DNA from: Paenibacillus sp. An7 | GTDB taxonomy: Bacteria > Bacillota > Bacilli > Paenibacillales > Paenibacillaceae | Direction: 5' to 3' | DNA length: 64,000 nucleotides | Assembly: GCF_009870785.1 (NCBI RefSeq) | Contig: NZ_WTWX01000013.1 | Location: 1-64,000, forward strand | Shown: positions 25,074 through 34,840 of the stretch, one piece after another | Layout: each line of letters starts with the position of its first letter | Position numbering within the stretch: position 1 is the first letter of the stretch | The notes under the pieces: generated by a model | Told to the model about the DNA's origin: nothing | Seen by the model: the letters and a program-made list of their open reading frames with translations, nothing else | Databases searched by the model: none | Position numbers and translations under genes: made by a program

Positions 25074-26024
25074 ATGAAGAAGCGATACTTATTTATTTTA
25101 CTTATCATCTTATCCCTTCTTTCCGTTTTCATCGGAGTAAAGGATATCCAGCCTTGGCATTTGCTGAACTTAGATGACATTCAGAAGCAGATTTTACTGG
25201 AGAGCCGATTACCAAGGCTTGTAAGTCTACTCATTGCTGGGACCAGCATGAGTATATGCGGACTGATTATGCAACAGATTACACGAAACAAATTTGTCTC
25301 TCCAACCACAGCGGGAACAGAAGACTCAGCTAAACTTGGCATTTTGGTGTCTATGTTGCTGTTCGCTACTGCTCCTCCGTTCGTGAAGATGCTGGTTGCT
25401 TTTGCATTTGCACTGGCAGGGACATTTATATTTACCAAGATTCTAGAGAGAGTTAAATTCAGAGATACGATTTTTATTCCGCTAGTGGGCATCATGTTTG
25501 GTAATATTGTCGGTTCGATCACTACCTTTTTTGCGTACAAACACGATCTGATCCAAAATATTTCCTCTTGGCTGCAAGGAGATTTCTCCATGATCATCTC
25601 TGGCCAATATGAGCTTATCTATATCAGTATACCGCTTGTCATTATCGCTTACTTTTATGCGAACAAGTTCACGGTAGCCGGTATGGGAGAAGAGTTCGCT
25701 GTCAATCTCGGACTTAACTATAAGTGGATTGTCAATATCGGTCTTATCATCGTTGCGATGGTTACCTCTGTCGTTATTTTGACGGCAGGTATGATCCCTT
25801 TTCTTGGTCTGATCATTCCTAACATCGTGAGTATGTATATGGGTGATAACCTTAAGAAAAGTCTCTCTCACACTGCTTTAGTGGGTGCCATTTTTGTATT
25901 GATCTGCGACATCCTGGGACGGATCATTATTTACCCATATGAGATACCGATCGGTTTAACGGTTGGCGTGCTCGGCAGTATCATCTTTATTTTCTTGCTG
26001 ATGAGGAGAAAGGCCTATGAATAA
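25074..26024 (+). CDS. yclN: Iron-siderophore ABC transporter permease (YclN-like)
   Basis: The 316-residue FecCD/BtuC-type permease has about nine to ten helices. It carries RLPRLVSLLIAGTSMSICGLIMQQITRN near the start (about 41-68) and the ATPase-contact region around AVNLGLNYKWIV (about 208) and GMIPFLGLIIPNI (about 241). Together with the next three genes it resembles the Bacillus yclNOPQ petrobactin importer; other catechol siderophores are possible. Its end overlaps the next gene by eight bases. The Fur box upstream supports iron control. Confidence 0.88.
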   Translation: MKKRYLFILLIILSLLSVFIGVKDIQPWHLLNLDDIQKQILLESRLPRLVSLLIAGTSMSICGLIMQQITRNKFVSPTTAGTEDSAKLGILVSMLLFATAPPFVKMLVAFAFALAGTFIFTKILERVKFRDTIFIPLVGIMFGNIVGSITTFFAYKHDLIQNISSWLQGDFSMIISGQYELIYISIPLVIIAYFYANKFTVAGMGEEFAVNLGLNYKWIVNIGLIIVAMVTSVVILTAGMIPFLGLIIPNIVSMYMGDNLKKSLSHTALVGAIFVLICDILGRIIIYPYEIPIGLTVGVLGSIIFIFLLMRRKAYE

Positions 26025-26964
26025 CAAGACTAAGATTACACTTCTCGCTGCTCTTGCTGTTGCTCTTATTGGAATCTTTGTCTTTGTCGATCTAGGCAGC
26101 AGCTGGCGTTATGTTCTTCCTAGAAGAGCAATGAAGATCCTCGCTATTGTGATCACAGGAAGCGCCATTGCATTTTCATCCATGATATTTCAGACCGTTA
26201 CGAATAACCGGATTTTGACACCAAGTGTGCTCGGGCTTGATTCACTTTATATGCTTATCCAAACCTTTATTATTTTTATGTACGGATCAGCACAAGTATC
26301 TACCCTCAGCAAGAATATGAATTTTATTATTTCGGTCGGTCTGATGGTGATGTTTGCAGGGGTCTTGTATAAACTGCTGTTCAAACGTGAAGGAAGAAAC
26401 TTATTCTTCTTACTTCTCATCGGTTTAGTCATGGGAACGTTATTCCAGAGTATGTCGACCTTTATGCAGGTTATTATGGATCCGAATGAGTTTTTAATTG
26501 TGCAGGATCGTATGTTCGCAAGCTTTAATAACGTGAATACAGATCTTGTCATTGTATCGATTATTGCTTTTGCCGCAATCGGAGTTTATTTTACAAAATT
26601 CAGTAAGTATATGGATGTGATGTCGCTAGGGCGGGAACATGCCGTTAATCTTGGTGTTCCTTATAATCTGGTTGTGCGCCGGATGCTGATCATTGTCGTG
26701 ATCCTCGTATCCATCTCTACCGCACTTGTTGGACCTATTACTTTCCTAGGACTTCTTGTCGTCAATGTAACTTATCAAATGTTTAAGACTTATCAGCACA
26801 AAGTAATGATTCCAGCAGCGATGCTAATCAGTATTAGTGCGCTTGTAGGCGGTCAGATGATTGTTGAGCGAATCTTTACTTTCTCAACTACACTGAGTGT
26901 CATCATTAATTTTATCGGCGGGGTTTACTTTATTTATCTGCTACTTAAGGAGAATAAATCGTGA
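26017..26964 (+). CDS. yclO: Iron-siderophore ABC transporter permease (YclO-like)
   Basis: The second FecCD-type permease, 315 residues, pairs with the upstream one as a heterodimer. It shows LPRRAMKILAIVITGSAIAFSSMIFQTVTNN near the N-terminus (about 34-64) and the coupling region EHAVNLGVPYNLVVRR (about 207) with GPITFLGLLVVNVTY (about 240). It starts inside the yclN-like gene and overlaps the ATPase gene by four bases, which implies tight translational coupling. Confidence 0.88.
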   Translation: MNNKTKITLLAALAVALIGIFVFVDLGSSWRYVLPRRAMKILAIVITGSAIAFSSMIFQTVTNNRILTPSVLGLDSLYMLIQTFIIFMYGSAQVSTLSKNMNFIISVGLMVMFAGVLYKLLFKREGRNLFFLLLIGLVMGTLFQSMSTFMQVIMDPNEFLIVQDRMFASFNNVNTDLVIVSIIAFAAIGVYFTKFSKYMDVMSLGREHAVNLGVPYNLVVRRMLIIVVILVSISTALVGPITFLGLLVVNVTYQMFKTYQHKVMIPAAMLISISALVGGQMIVERIFTFSTTLSVIINFIGGVYFIYLLLKENKS

Positions 26965-27719
26965 TAGATGTGAAAGAGGTATCCAAACTATACGGTAACA
27001 AGTATGTGGTAGAGAATGTAACTACCAACATCAAAAAAGGGAAAATCACTTCTTTTATCGGGCCTAACGGTGCGGGAAAGAGTACCCTGTTGTCTATGGT
27101 AAGCAGGCTCATAAGCAAAGATCACGGTGAAATCTTCATTGATGGAATGGATGTAAGCAACTCTAAAAGTGGAGATCTTGCAAAGAAAATAGCAATTCTC
27201 AAGCAATCCAACCACATAAATGTAAGGTTAACAATACGTGATTTGGTTAGTTTCGGCCGGTTTCCTTATTCTCAAGGCAAGCTAACCAAAGAAGATTGGG
27301 CATTTGTTGATGAAGCCATCGAATACATGGAGCTTCAGGATATGCAGCACAAATTTTTGGATCAGCTGAGCGGAGGTCAGTGCCAAAGAGCCTTTATAGC
27401 CATGGTTATCGCCCAGAATACAGATTATATTTTGCTGGATGAGCCGCTGAATAATCTGGACATGAAACATTCCGTTCAGATCATGAAAGTACTGCGGAAG
27501 CTTGCAGATGAACTGGGTAAGACGGTTGTCATTGTTATCCATGATATCAATTTTGCATCCTGTTACTCTGATTACATCGTTGCATTAAAGGATGGCCAAA
27601 TCGTAAAAGAAGGACCGACGGATGAAATTATTGATCCTGTGGTGCTGAAAGAAATCTATGAGATGGATATACCTGTCCAGATCATTGATGGGAATAAAAT
27701 TTGCGTGTACTTCCGGTAA
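26961..27719 (+). CDS. yclP: Iron-siderophore ABC transporter ATP-binding protein (YclP-like)
   Basis: The 252-residue ATPase has Walker A GPNGAGKST (about residues 34-42), Q-loop LKQSNHINV, signature LSGGQCQRA (about 136-144), Walker B DYILLDEPLNNLD (about 154-166) and the H-loop VIHDINFA. The Cys in the signature is a small deviation from LSGGQRQRA. It energises the two preceding permeases. The start GTG or ATG near 26961 overlaps the yclO-like stop. Confidence 0.93.
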   Translation: MIDVKEVSKLYGNKYVVENVTTNIKKGKITSFIGPNGAGKSTLLSMVSRLISKDHGEIFIDGMDVSNSKSGDLAKKIAILKQSNHINVRLTIRDLVSFGRFPYSQGKLTKEDWAFVDEAIEYMELQDMQHKFLDQLSGGQCQRAFIAMVIAQNTDYILLDEPLNNLDMKHSVQIMKVLRKLADELGKTVVIVIHDINFASCYSDYIVALKDGQIVKEGPTDEIIDPVVLKEIYEMDIPVQIIDGNKICVYFR

Positions 27720-27821
27720 GGTAATTTGTTCTTAGAAAGTAAAGCAGTGTTTCTTATTCCTTTCGAGTATAAAGAAGATTTTAAGTTCATGATTAACCCA
27801 ATAATATAAGAGGTGATCCTA

Positions 27822-28829
27822 ATGAAAAAATTCAAGTTATCTTCTATCTTTACCCTGGTTATGGTTATGATGCTTACAGTAGTACTGGCAGCTTGCGGCA
27901 GTGACACGAAAGAAGCAGAGGGCGGAGCTGAGACGAACGCAGCAGCGGGCAGTAATGGAACTTCAGAACAAGTACAAAACAAGGAAGTAACAATTACTCA
28001 TTTGCTAGGTGAAACGACTCTTGAGACTAATCCTGAAAAAATCGTTGTATTCGATATGGGGATTCTTGACTCTCTCGATAAATTAGGTATCGAAGTTACA
28101 GGAGTTCCACAAGTAAATATTCCTCCTTACCTAGAAAAATATAAAGATTCCAAATATGAGAACGTAGGAAGCTTGAAAGAACCAGATTTCGAAAAAATCG
28201 CGGAAATCAGTCCTGACCTGATCATTATCTCCGGTCGTCAAGCTGATTCTTACGATGAGCTTAGTAAAATAGGAAAAACCATTCATCTTGGCGTAGATAC
28301 AACTCGCTACATGGATTCTTACAAAGAAAACATGCAGATTCTTGGACAGATTTTTAACAAAACAGATGAAATAAATACAGAGATTGCGAAAATTGAAGAC
28401 GAAATTAAGGTGCTTAATGAGAAAGTAACAGCAAGCGGTAAAAATGCTCTGATTATCCTTGCTAATGAAGGTAAAATCAGCGCGTACGGTGCAGGCTCCC
28501 GTTTTGGAATTATTCATGATGTGTTTGGCTTTACTCCCGTAGATAAAGCGATTGAAGTTTCAACACACGGCCAAAGTATCTCGTTCGAGTACATTGTAGA
28601 GAAAGATCCAGACTATTTGTTTGTAGTCGACCGCGGTGCGGCTGTTTCAACGGATGATAAAACTTCTTCTGCTAAAGGTTTGGTTGAAAACAGCCTGGTG
28701 AAGAATACAAAAGCATATAAAGAAGGACATATTATTTATCTAGATGCAAACTACTGGTACTTGTCCGGGGGAGGTCTTGCCTCGGTATCTGAAATGGTAA
28801 AAGAAGTAAGTGATGCATTTGAAGAATAA
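27822..28829 (+). CDS. yclQ: Siderophore-binding lipoprotein (YclQ-like)
   Basis: The 335-residue protein has a lipoprotein signal with lipobox VLAACGS, so Cys about residue 24 is lipidated after cleavage. A type III (BtuF/FhuD) binding fold follows, with NPEKIVVFDMGILDSLDKLGI, EISPDLIIISGRQ and a long central helix. It captures the ferric siderophore outside the membrane for the YclNOP-type importer. ATG 27822 follows AAGAGGTG. The 102-base gap after the ATPase may give the binding protein separate mRNA stability. Confidence 0.92.
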   Translation: MKKFKLSSIFTLVMVMMLTVVLAACGSDTKEAEGGAETNAAAGSNGTSEQVQNKEVTITHLLGETTLETNPEKIVVFDMGILDSLDKLGIEVTGVPQVNIPPYLEKYKDSKYENVGSLKEPDFEKIAEISPDLIIISGRQADSYDELSKIGKTIHLGVDTTRYMDSYKENMQILGQIFNKTDEINTEIAKIEDEIKVLNEKVTASGKNALIILANEGKISAYGAGSRFGIIHDVFGFTPVDKAIEVSTHGQSISFEYIVEKDPDYLFVVDRGAAVSTDDKTSSAKGLVENSLVKNTKAYKEGHIIYLDANYWYLSGGGLASVSEMVKEVSDAFEE

Positions 28830-28855
28830 TAATAAAAAATAATAGTGGATGATGG

Positions 28856-28911
28856 ATGCGCATAGGGTACAGGTAAAGGAAGGTTTACCTTCTACCCTTT
28901 GCGTATTTTTT
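28856..28911 (+). terminator. Intrinsic terminator after the siderophore operon
   Basis: A long interrupted stem (CGCA, AGGGTA, AGGTAAA with TTTACCT, TACCCT, TGCG) followed by TATTTTTT. Confidence 0.85.
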
Positions 28912-28989
28912 GTGTTCTTTATTCTTCATGCTACAATACTAATATTGTCATCTTATCTTTATTCCTATAACCTGAAGGGAGGTCTCAGA

Positions 28990-29898
28990 GTGAAAAAGAA
29001 CAGGCTTGGTTCATCTGATTTAATGGTAAGTGAAATTGGACTCGGATGCATGTCACTAGGGATAGATGAGAAGGTAGCGATCCCGCTTATACATGAAGCG
29101 ATTGCCCATGGTGTTAATTTTCTGGATACAGCTGATATTTATGATGATGGGCGTAATGAAGAACTGGTGGGGAAGGCTCTTAAAGGAAGCAGACAAGATG
29201 TAATCATTGCTACGAAAGTAGGAAACAGACGTCTGACCGGTCAAGAAGGACTCCGCTGGGACCCAAGTAAACAGCATATCAAAGAAGCTGTAAAAGATAG
29301 TTTACGCAGGCTTCAGACTGACTACATTGATCTTTATCAACTGCACGGCGGTACAATGGAAGATCATATAGGAGAAACAATTGAGGCCTTTGAGGAATTA
29401 AAGCAAGCCGGATTCATTCGTTATTATGGAATTTCATCGATACGTCCGAATGTGATTCGCGAATATACCCAGCATTCTTCGATCGTTAGTGTAATGAATC
29501 AGTATAGCTTGCTGGACCGCCGCGGAGAGGAAGAGGTGTTTCCTTCTCTTCATGAACATGGGGTAAGTGTCATAGCGAGAGGGCCGGTGGCTGGCGGTGC
29601 ACTGGCAGATGGCAGAGATGATAAAGCTCTAAAAGGGTATCTAGAATATACACCCGAGCAAATTAAAGAGATTCGCGAGAGATTATCAGCTTTTGTTACG
29701 GAAGAACGGAGTATGTCACAGCTAGCAATTCGTTATGCACTCTCACATCCTGCTGTTGCGACTGTCATTCCTGGAGCTAGTTCCAGGGAACAATTGCTTA
29801 GTAATATTGGAGCATCAATGACAGAGCCGCTAACAGATAAAGAACTAGATAAGCTTAGAAGATTGACCAGAGCCAATCAGTATACACAGCATTTATAG
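28990..29898 (+). CDS. Aldo/keto reductase
   Basis: The 302-residue TIM-barrel NADPH oxidoreductase shows GLGCMSLG, the catalytic Asp and Tyr in DTADIYDDGRNEE, the Lys in IATKVG and the His in QLHGG. The C-terminal cofactor region VIPGASSREQLLSN is also present. The physiological carbonyl substrate is unknown. GTG 28990 is the likely start because AAGGGAGGTC precedes it and the product begins KKNRLGSSDL like homologues. The in-frame ATG at 28849 would add 47 residues translated through the terminator hairpin. Confidence 0.9.
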   Translation: MKKNRLGSSDLMVSEIGLGCMSLGIDEKVAIPLIHEAIAHGVNFLDTADIYDDGRNEELVGKALKGSRQDVIIATKVGNRRLTGQEGLRWDPSKQHIKEAVKDSLRRLQTDYIDLYQLHGGTMEDHIGETIEAFEELKQAGFIRYYGISSIRPNVIREYTQHSSIVSVMNQYSLLDRRGEEEVFPSLHEHGVSVIARGPVAGGALADGRDDKALKGYLEYTPEQIKEIRERLSAFVTEERSMSQLAIRYALSHPAVATVIPGASSREQLLSNIGASMTEPLTDKELDKLRRLTRANQYTQHL

Positions 29899-29932
29899 TA
29901 GAAACTTATAGGTAAAGAAAAGAGGAAAAGAC

Positions 29933-30259
29933 ATGGAACGAATTCAAAGTGAAGAACAGTATCAGGAGTTAATTAACGGTGACCGTTTGACGGTCATTAA
30001 ATTTGATACGAACTGGTGCCCAGACTGTAAAAATCTAGACCGCTTTATTGGTGACGTCATTGACAAGCATCAAGATAAGCAGTTTTTTGCTCTGGATGCT
30101 GAGAAATTCCTGACGATTGCTGAACAAAATCAGGTACGCGGTATTCCAAGTCTGCTTGTGTTCAAAGACGGGGAGAAAATCGCTCATTTGCACAGTAAAT
30201 GGGCGAAAACACCAACCCAAATCTCTGAGTACTTAGAGACTTTGGAATCCAAACAATAA
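29933..30259 (+). CDS. Thioredoxin-family protein
   Basis: The 108-residue protein has a thioredoxin fold with an unusual active site WCPDC (Cys29 and Cys32) instead of WCGPC, and the cis-proline segment VRGIPSLLVFKDG (about 70-82). Bacillus YtpP and YdbP have similar small thioredoxin-like proteins, but the partner is unknown. It follows the aldo/keto reductase by 34 bases and may be co-transcribed with it. AGAGGAAAAG precedes the ATG. Confidence 0.9.
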   Translation: MERIQSEEQYQELINGDRLTVIKFDTNWCPDCKNLDRFIGDVIDKHQDKQFFALDAEKFLTIAEQNQVRGIPSLLVFKDGEKIAHLHSKWAKTPTQISEYLETLESKQ

Positions 30260-30278
30260 TGCAAGAGGATAAATAATG

Positions 30279-30335
30279 AAAAAGGAGCTTTTCCTTGGGC
30301 TGATATCAGCAGCTAAAGGAGAGGCTCCTTTTTTT
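30279..30335. terminator. Terminator between the thioredoxin-like gene and uppP
   Basis: AAAGGAGC pairs with GCTCCTTT, with a long, partly paired interior, followed by seven T. The A-rich left flank lets it act on the minus-strand uppP transcript too. Confidence 0.75.
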
Positions 30336-31131
30336 ATAGGATGATAAATAGAAGAACAAGGGCAAGGCCAAACCGGTAATAAGCAAAGGTGGAAAGTTTC
30401 CATTTTTTCAAAAGGGAAAGGAATGTTTTAATCGCCAGCATACCAACACAGAAAGAAGTCAGAAGCCCGATTGCAAAATAAGGGATATCTTTTACGGACA
30501 AAATGTCTGCACTTTTCCATAGATCGAGAGCGGTAGCCCCAAACATAATAGGCACGGAAACAAGAAAAGTGAATTCAGCCGCAGCTGTATGACTGACTCT
30601 AGCAAGAAGTCCACCCGAGATCGTAGAACCGGAACGAGAGAAGCCTGGCCAAAGCGCTAAAATTTGAAACATTCCAATCATAAATGCTTGCTTGTAAGTG
30701 ATATCATCTACGGTCTGTGCTGTCGGTTTCCTGTGCCATTTCTCTGCAGCAATCATAAGCAGTCCGCCGGCAATAAGGCTGTAGACCACAGTAGTTGGAC
30801 CAAATAAATATTGTTTTATTACATCACGAAACAGTACCGCAGTAATAGAAGCAGGCAGCATTGCTAGAAAGATGTGAAGCAGGTTCAGACGAGGCATGAC
30901 GCGATCACCAGGTTTGACGGTGAAAAAACCGACAAAGGTCCTCCAGTAAAGAACAACGACAGCAAGTACAGCTCCGAGCTGGACAACAACTTCGAATGTT
31001 TTGACATTTTCCTGATCCGTAGAGAGTCCAAGCAAGTGAGCGGTGATAATCATATGACCCGTTGAGGAAACAGGAAGAAACTCAGTCAGCCCTTCCACAA
31101 TTCCCATGATAATGGATGAAAAAATGTCCAC
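30334..31131 (-). CDS. uppP: Undecaprenyl-diphosphatase UppP (BacA type)
   Basis: UppP regenerates undecaprenyl phosphate from the diphosphate, recycling the lipid carrier for peptidoglycan and teichoic acid; overproduction gives bacitracin resistance. The 265-residue protein has about eight helices. The first active-site motif [15 protein letters not shown] lies near the N-terminus (about 13-27) and the second is [15 protein letters not shown] (about 155-169). GTG 31131 is chosen because AAGGGG precedes it and the product starts [13 protein letters not shown], as in the family; the frame extends 46 codons further upstream without support. Confidence 0.93.
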   Translation of the reverse strand: MDIFSSIIMGIVEGLTEFLPVSSTGHMIITAHLLGLSTDQENVKTFEVVVQLGAVLAVVVLYWRTFVGFFTVKPGDRVMPRLNLLHIFLAMLPASITAVLFRDVIKQYLFGPTTVVYSLIAGGLLMIAAEKWHRKPTAQTVDDITYKQAFMIGMFQILALWPGFSRSGSTISGGLLARVSHTAAAEFTFLVSVPIMFGATALDLWKSADILSVKDIPYFAIGLLTSFCVGMLAIKTFLSLLKKWKLSTFAYYRFGLALVLLFIIL

Positions 31132-31296
31132 TTCTTGTCCCCTTCCCATCGGTAAATTAGCAATTAGAGAATTTCTGTACTCATCCATATATAGTACTCC
31201 ATAGTTTGTCCTGTAAGAACTAATGAAATATGTATTTATTTGTCGAGATTTACAATCTGGATATGACAATTTATGATAGATTAAGTAGTAAAGATT

Positions 31297-31310
31297 TGTA
31301 AGCGCTTATA
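31297..31310 (+). promoter_or_regulatory. Catabolite-responsive element upstream of the sensor kinase
   Basis: TGTAAGCGCTTATA matches 13 of 14 positions of the CcpA cre consensus TGWAANCGNTNWCA, 20 bases before the sensor-kinase start. Confidence 0.7.
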
Positions 31311-31329
31311 TAGAACAGGGGTGTGTAGA

Positions 31330-33114
31330 TTGCTGTCAAAGATTGTACGGCGTACGAATGATATGAAGCTTAAACATAAGCTTGTTATCAGCTATGTGCT
31401 TGTTGTCATGATTCCCGTACTTATTATTGGAGTAGGGGTGACCTACTATTTTAGACAGCAGGCGATGGATCAGGCAATACAGCAGGCTGAAAACAATGTA
31501 GAGCGTATCAAAAATCAGACCATGACGCTGCTACGAGTACCGATGGATATTTCTAATCTGCTTTTGTTTAATAACGAGATAAAAGAAATTGCGAACACAA
31601 AGTTCGAAAGTATGCTGGAGCTGACACGAAGTTATCGCTCCTTTACCTTATTTAACGACTATTTACAGCAATATAGAGAATTATATGGGATTCGCTTTTT
31701 CTCATTTAACCCAACCTTGGTTAATAATTATGAATTTATACCCGTTGATCCTCAGATAGAAAATGCTCTTTGGTTTCAGAAAGCAATGAAGTCGACGAGT
31801 ATTGGTTGGTTCTTTATTCCGAATTCAGACGACTATCCGGCAGATACCCTGAGTCTTGTACGAGGTGTTCAATTTCCTGAATATCAGAGACGAGGCGTGC
31901 TCATGGTTCTCATTGACCGTGATGTACTCAATAATATGCTGAGCCAGGAACCTTTTAATACCATGATCGTAGACAGTCAGGGGTATATTATTGCTGCAAA
32001 AGATACGAAGCTGGTAGGGTCTACTTTTGAGTCCCTTCATATGGGGGTAGATCTTCGATCTCAAAAAAAAGGGCTCATTGAAGCAAACGTGTATGATGAA
32101 CCTTCAAATATTATAGTCGATGAAATGATCCCGTCTTCAAGTATGAATGGGTTCCAAATTGTTTCTATTTTTTCGAAGGAAAGCATAGTATCCAATGCAA
32201 AGCATATCAGTCAGATCGGGATGTTGTTTATTATTCTCGTGCTTTTATTTGCGATGGCTCTCGTATACGTTATATCACTGCTTACGACCAATCGTTTACT
32301 TCGGCTCAGCAGGCAGTTTAATCGATTAGCACTAGGAGATTTAAAGGTTGTATCGCAAGTAGATGGTAATGATGAGATTGGTCAATTATCAAGACAATTT
32401 AATCATATGGTATCCAGCATTAATGGACTTATGGAACAAGTCGTAGAGACAAGTGAGCAAAACAACCGACTTGCAATCGCACAAAAAGAAATTAAGCTTA
32501 AAATGATGGCTAGCCAAATCAATCCCCATTTTTTATTTAATGCATTAGAGTCTATTCGAATGAAAGCACATATAAAAGGAGAAGCAGAGATAGCCAACAT
32601 TGTGCGTTTGCTAGGGAAACTCATCCGTAAAAATCTGGAGATTGGCAGTGGTAAAACAACCATTAAAGCAGAGATGGAAATGGTTCGATCTTATTTGCAA
32701 ATTCAAAAGTTTCGTTATGAAGATCGGCTTGATTTTGAACTTACTATCCAGGAAGGCATTGAGAAAGAGAAAATACCTCCGCTTATTATTCAGCCGCTTG
32801 TAGAGAATGCGATTGTGCACGGTCTCGAGAATCAAGAAGATGGGGTCAGAGTAGAGGTGTCCTTATATGAAGACAATGACCTTATTCATTTTACAGTTCG
32901 AGATAATGGAGCGGGCATTCACCCAGAACGATTGAAGGAAGTCGTCGCGTCGATAACAGGCTCTGATGAACAAGAGAAAAGTAGAATTGGACTGCGGAAT
33001 GTACATCAGCGTCTAACCTTGTCTTATGGAGAAAAGCATGGTCTAATCATATCCAGTGAGTCTGGTAAAGGTACAACAGTTCATTTTACGGTTCCTAAAG
33101 GAGGCAGCAAATAA
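31330..33114 (+). CDS. Sensor histidine kinase, YesM type
   Basis: The roughly 594-residue kinase has membrane helix 1 (about 20-42), an extracellular sensing domain (about 45-285), helix 2 (about 295-320) and HAMP (about 320-375). A His_kinase domain follows with phosphoacceptor QINPHFLFNALESIRM (about 396-411), then an HATPase domain with NAIVHGLENQEDG and DNGAGI. It forms a pair with the overlapping AraC-type response regulator. Such pairs usually sense an extracellular oligosaccharide and switch on the neighbouring ABC importer. TTG 31330 fits AGGGGTG best; GTG 31321 is too close to it. Confidence 0.9.
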   Translation: MLSKIVRRTNDMKLKHKLVISYVLVVMIPVLIIGVGVTYYFRQQAMDQAIQQAENNVERIKNQTMTLLRVPMDISNLLLFNNEIKEIANTKFESMLELTRSYRSFTLFNDYLQQYRELYGIRFFSFNPTLVNNYEFIPVDPQIENALWFQKAMKSTSIGWFFIPNSDDYPADTLSLVRGVQFPEYQRRGVLMVLIDRDVLNNMLSQEPFNTMIVDSQGYIIAAKDTKLVGSTFESLHMGVDLRSQKKGLIEANVYDEPSNIIVDEMIPSSSMNGFQIVSIFSKESIVSNAKHISQIGMLFIILVLLFAMALVYVISLLTTNRLLRLSRQFNRLALGDLKVVSQVDGNDEIGQLSRQFNHMVSSINGLMEQVVETSEQNNRLAIAQKEIKLKMMASQINPHFLFNALESIRMKAHIKGEAEIANIVRLLGKLIRKNLEIGSGKTTIKAEMEMVRSYLQIQKFRYEDRLDFELTIQEGIEKEKIPPLIIQPLVENAIVHGLENQEDGVRVEVSLYEDNDLIHFTVRDNGAGIHPERLKEVVASITGSDEQEKSRIGLRNVHQRLTLSYGEKHGLIISSESGKGTTVHFTVPKGGSK

Positions 33115-34670
33115 TGTATAGCGTATTAATAGTAGATGATGAACCTATGATCAGAGAAGGGCTCAAAACGATTATTAACTGGGAAGAAGAGGGCTATACG
33201 GTGATCGATACTGCTTCTAACGGAAGAGAAGCTATTGAAAAGCATCATCAATTGAACCCAGACCTTACGATCCTAGACATCCGGATGCCAGGTCTTACGG
33301 GTCTTGAAGTGATTGAGCAACTCCGCAGTGAAGGAAAAAAGGGTCAATTTCTTATTCTAAGTGGACATGCAGATTTTGACTATGCTAAGAAAGCGATCAG
33401 CTTTGGTGTAGGTGGATACTTATTAAAACCGGTGGATGAAGAAGAAATGGTGGAAGAACTGGAGCGTATTAAAGCACGTCTAGATAAAGAACAAAGTGTA
33501 AATCAGCGCAATACGAATAAAGATCTTTTTTATCGTGAACATGTGATTGAGTCTATACTGCACGGTGGACAGGTGTGGACTGCGGAAGATCTGAAAAAAT
33601 ATGATTTGTACTGGCCTTCCTATCAGGTAGTCCTTATTGAAGTGTTTAATGAGTCTTCTACTCACATGAGTGCAGAGATAAAGAAGGAAATGATCGATCT
33701 GCTTGCTACATCGAAGAGCGGGATTATTTTTACAGCGGGAAAATACATTGGTTGTTTGCTTAATTCACCTCTGCTTACAAGTGTTGAACGACAGCATTTT
33801 TATAATGAGACGGTTACGACTCTTAAAAGATTTTTAAGCCCTGTATTTATAGCTGCCGGGACGGGTGTATTACATATGGAAGAAATAAAGACATCGTATG
33901 ATGAAGCAGTGCACCTGCTAGAGGAGCGGTTCTTTTTTACCGAACAAACGGTTTTGGTGGGGAAAGAAGGTTACCGGCTAAGTATGCCTATAGAAGAGAG
34001 AAAAGTAGAATTACAAGGACTAGACGAAAATAAAATTACAGATACACTTTACTATGCTTTAGACATCCGGAGTAAAGATTTATTATCACGTGTCCTGGGT
34101 CAATACCAGCAGTGGGTGCTGATGGAGGGCTACACGGAACATGAGATTAAGAACATGATAACTAAAATTGCTGCAGTAGCTTTAAACAAGCTTTCTCTAG
34201 TGAGTTCTGAGACGAAACTCATTGCGACGGAACATACAGCTTTGTTATCGGCATTATATCAGCAGCCAACGTTCGTTGTGCTTTTGGATACATTGGAACT
34301 TCAATTCTCGGAACTGATTCATAAGCTCGGTGTAAATAGTAAAGATACCGTAATCAAACAGATGATTGATTTTATAAAAAGAAATCCAGGAGACCACCTC
34401 AAGCTGGAGGTTCTTGCTGAAGTTTTTAATTATAATAGCAGCTATTTGGGGAAATTGTTCAAAAATTATACGGGTGAGTCCTTTAATGTGTTCTTAGATA
34501 AGGTTCGTATGGAGAAAGCAAAGTCGCTTCTTGAAGAAGGGCTCAAAGTCCATCAAGTATCGGACCAAATCGGTTATGCTAACGTAGATTATTTCCATAC
34601 AAAATTTAAAAAATATATGGGGATTTCTCCTTCTGCCTATCGAGATCAGCATAAACAGCGACAAAAGTAG
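33114..34670 (+). CDS. AraC-type response regulator, YesN type
   Basis: The 518-residue protein has a receiver domain at 1-120 with phosphoacceptor Asp55 (LTILDIRMPG), acidic pocket VDDE and Lys in YLLKPVDEEE. A long linker domain and two C-terminal AraC helix-turn-helix motifs (about 415-515, ending YMGISPSAYRDQ) follow. Its ATG overlaps the kinase stop codon (TAATG). It is predicted to activate the downstream permease and binding-protein genes and perhaps the GH1 gene (inference from position). Confidence 0.93.
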   Translation: MYSVLIVDDEPMIREGLKTIINWEEEGYTVIDTASNGREAIEKHHQLNPDLTILDIRMPGLTGLEVIEQLRSEGKKGQFLILSGHADFDYAKKAISFGVGGYLLKPVDEEEMVEELERIKARLDKEQSVNQRNTNKDLFYREHVIESILHGGQVWTAEDLKKYDLYWPSYQVVLIEVFNESSTHMSAEIKKEMIDLLATSKSGIIFTAGKYIGCLLNSPLLTSVERQHFYNETVTTLKRFLSPVFIAAGTGVLHMEEIKTSYDEAVHLLEERFFFTEQTVLVGKEGYRLSMPIEERKVELQGLDENKITDTLYYALDIRSKDLLSRVLGQYQQWVLMEGYTEHEIKNMITKIAAVALNKLSLVSSETKLIATEHTALLSALYQQPTFVVLLDTLELQFSELIHKLGVNSKDTVIKQMIDFIKRNPGDHLKLEVLAEVFNYNSSYLGKLFKNYTGESFNVFLDKVRMEKAKSLLEEGLKVHQVSDQIGYANVDYFHTKFKKYMGISPSAYRDQHKQRQK

Positions 34671-34692
34671 AGCATCGGTTCATCCTCCTTTA

Positions 34693-34706
34693 CGAAAACG
34701 TTTTTA
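34693..34706 (+). promoter_or_regulatory. cre-like site upstream of the sugar-permease operon
   Basis: CGAAAACGTTTTTA fits 12 of 14 cre positions. Its core CGAAAACGTTTT is repeated exactly upstream of the GH1 gene at 38698. Confidence 0.5.
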
Positions 34707-34840
34707 ATTTTTAGACATTCTGCACAATGCAAATTAGAAATATATCTAATTTTTATATGATTTTCTCTGAAATTCATTGGGTATTGATCCAGAATCTCTT
34801 GGAGTATGATTAGGTTATCAAACAGAGGAGGGGTTATTTT

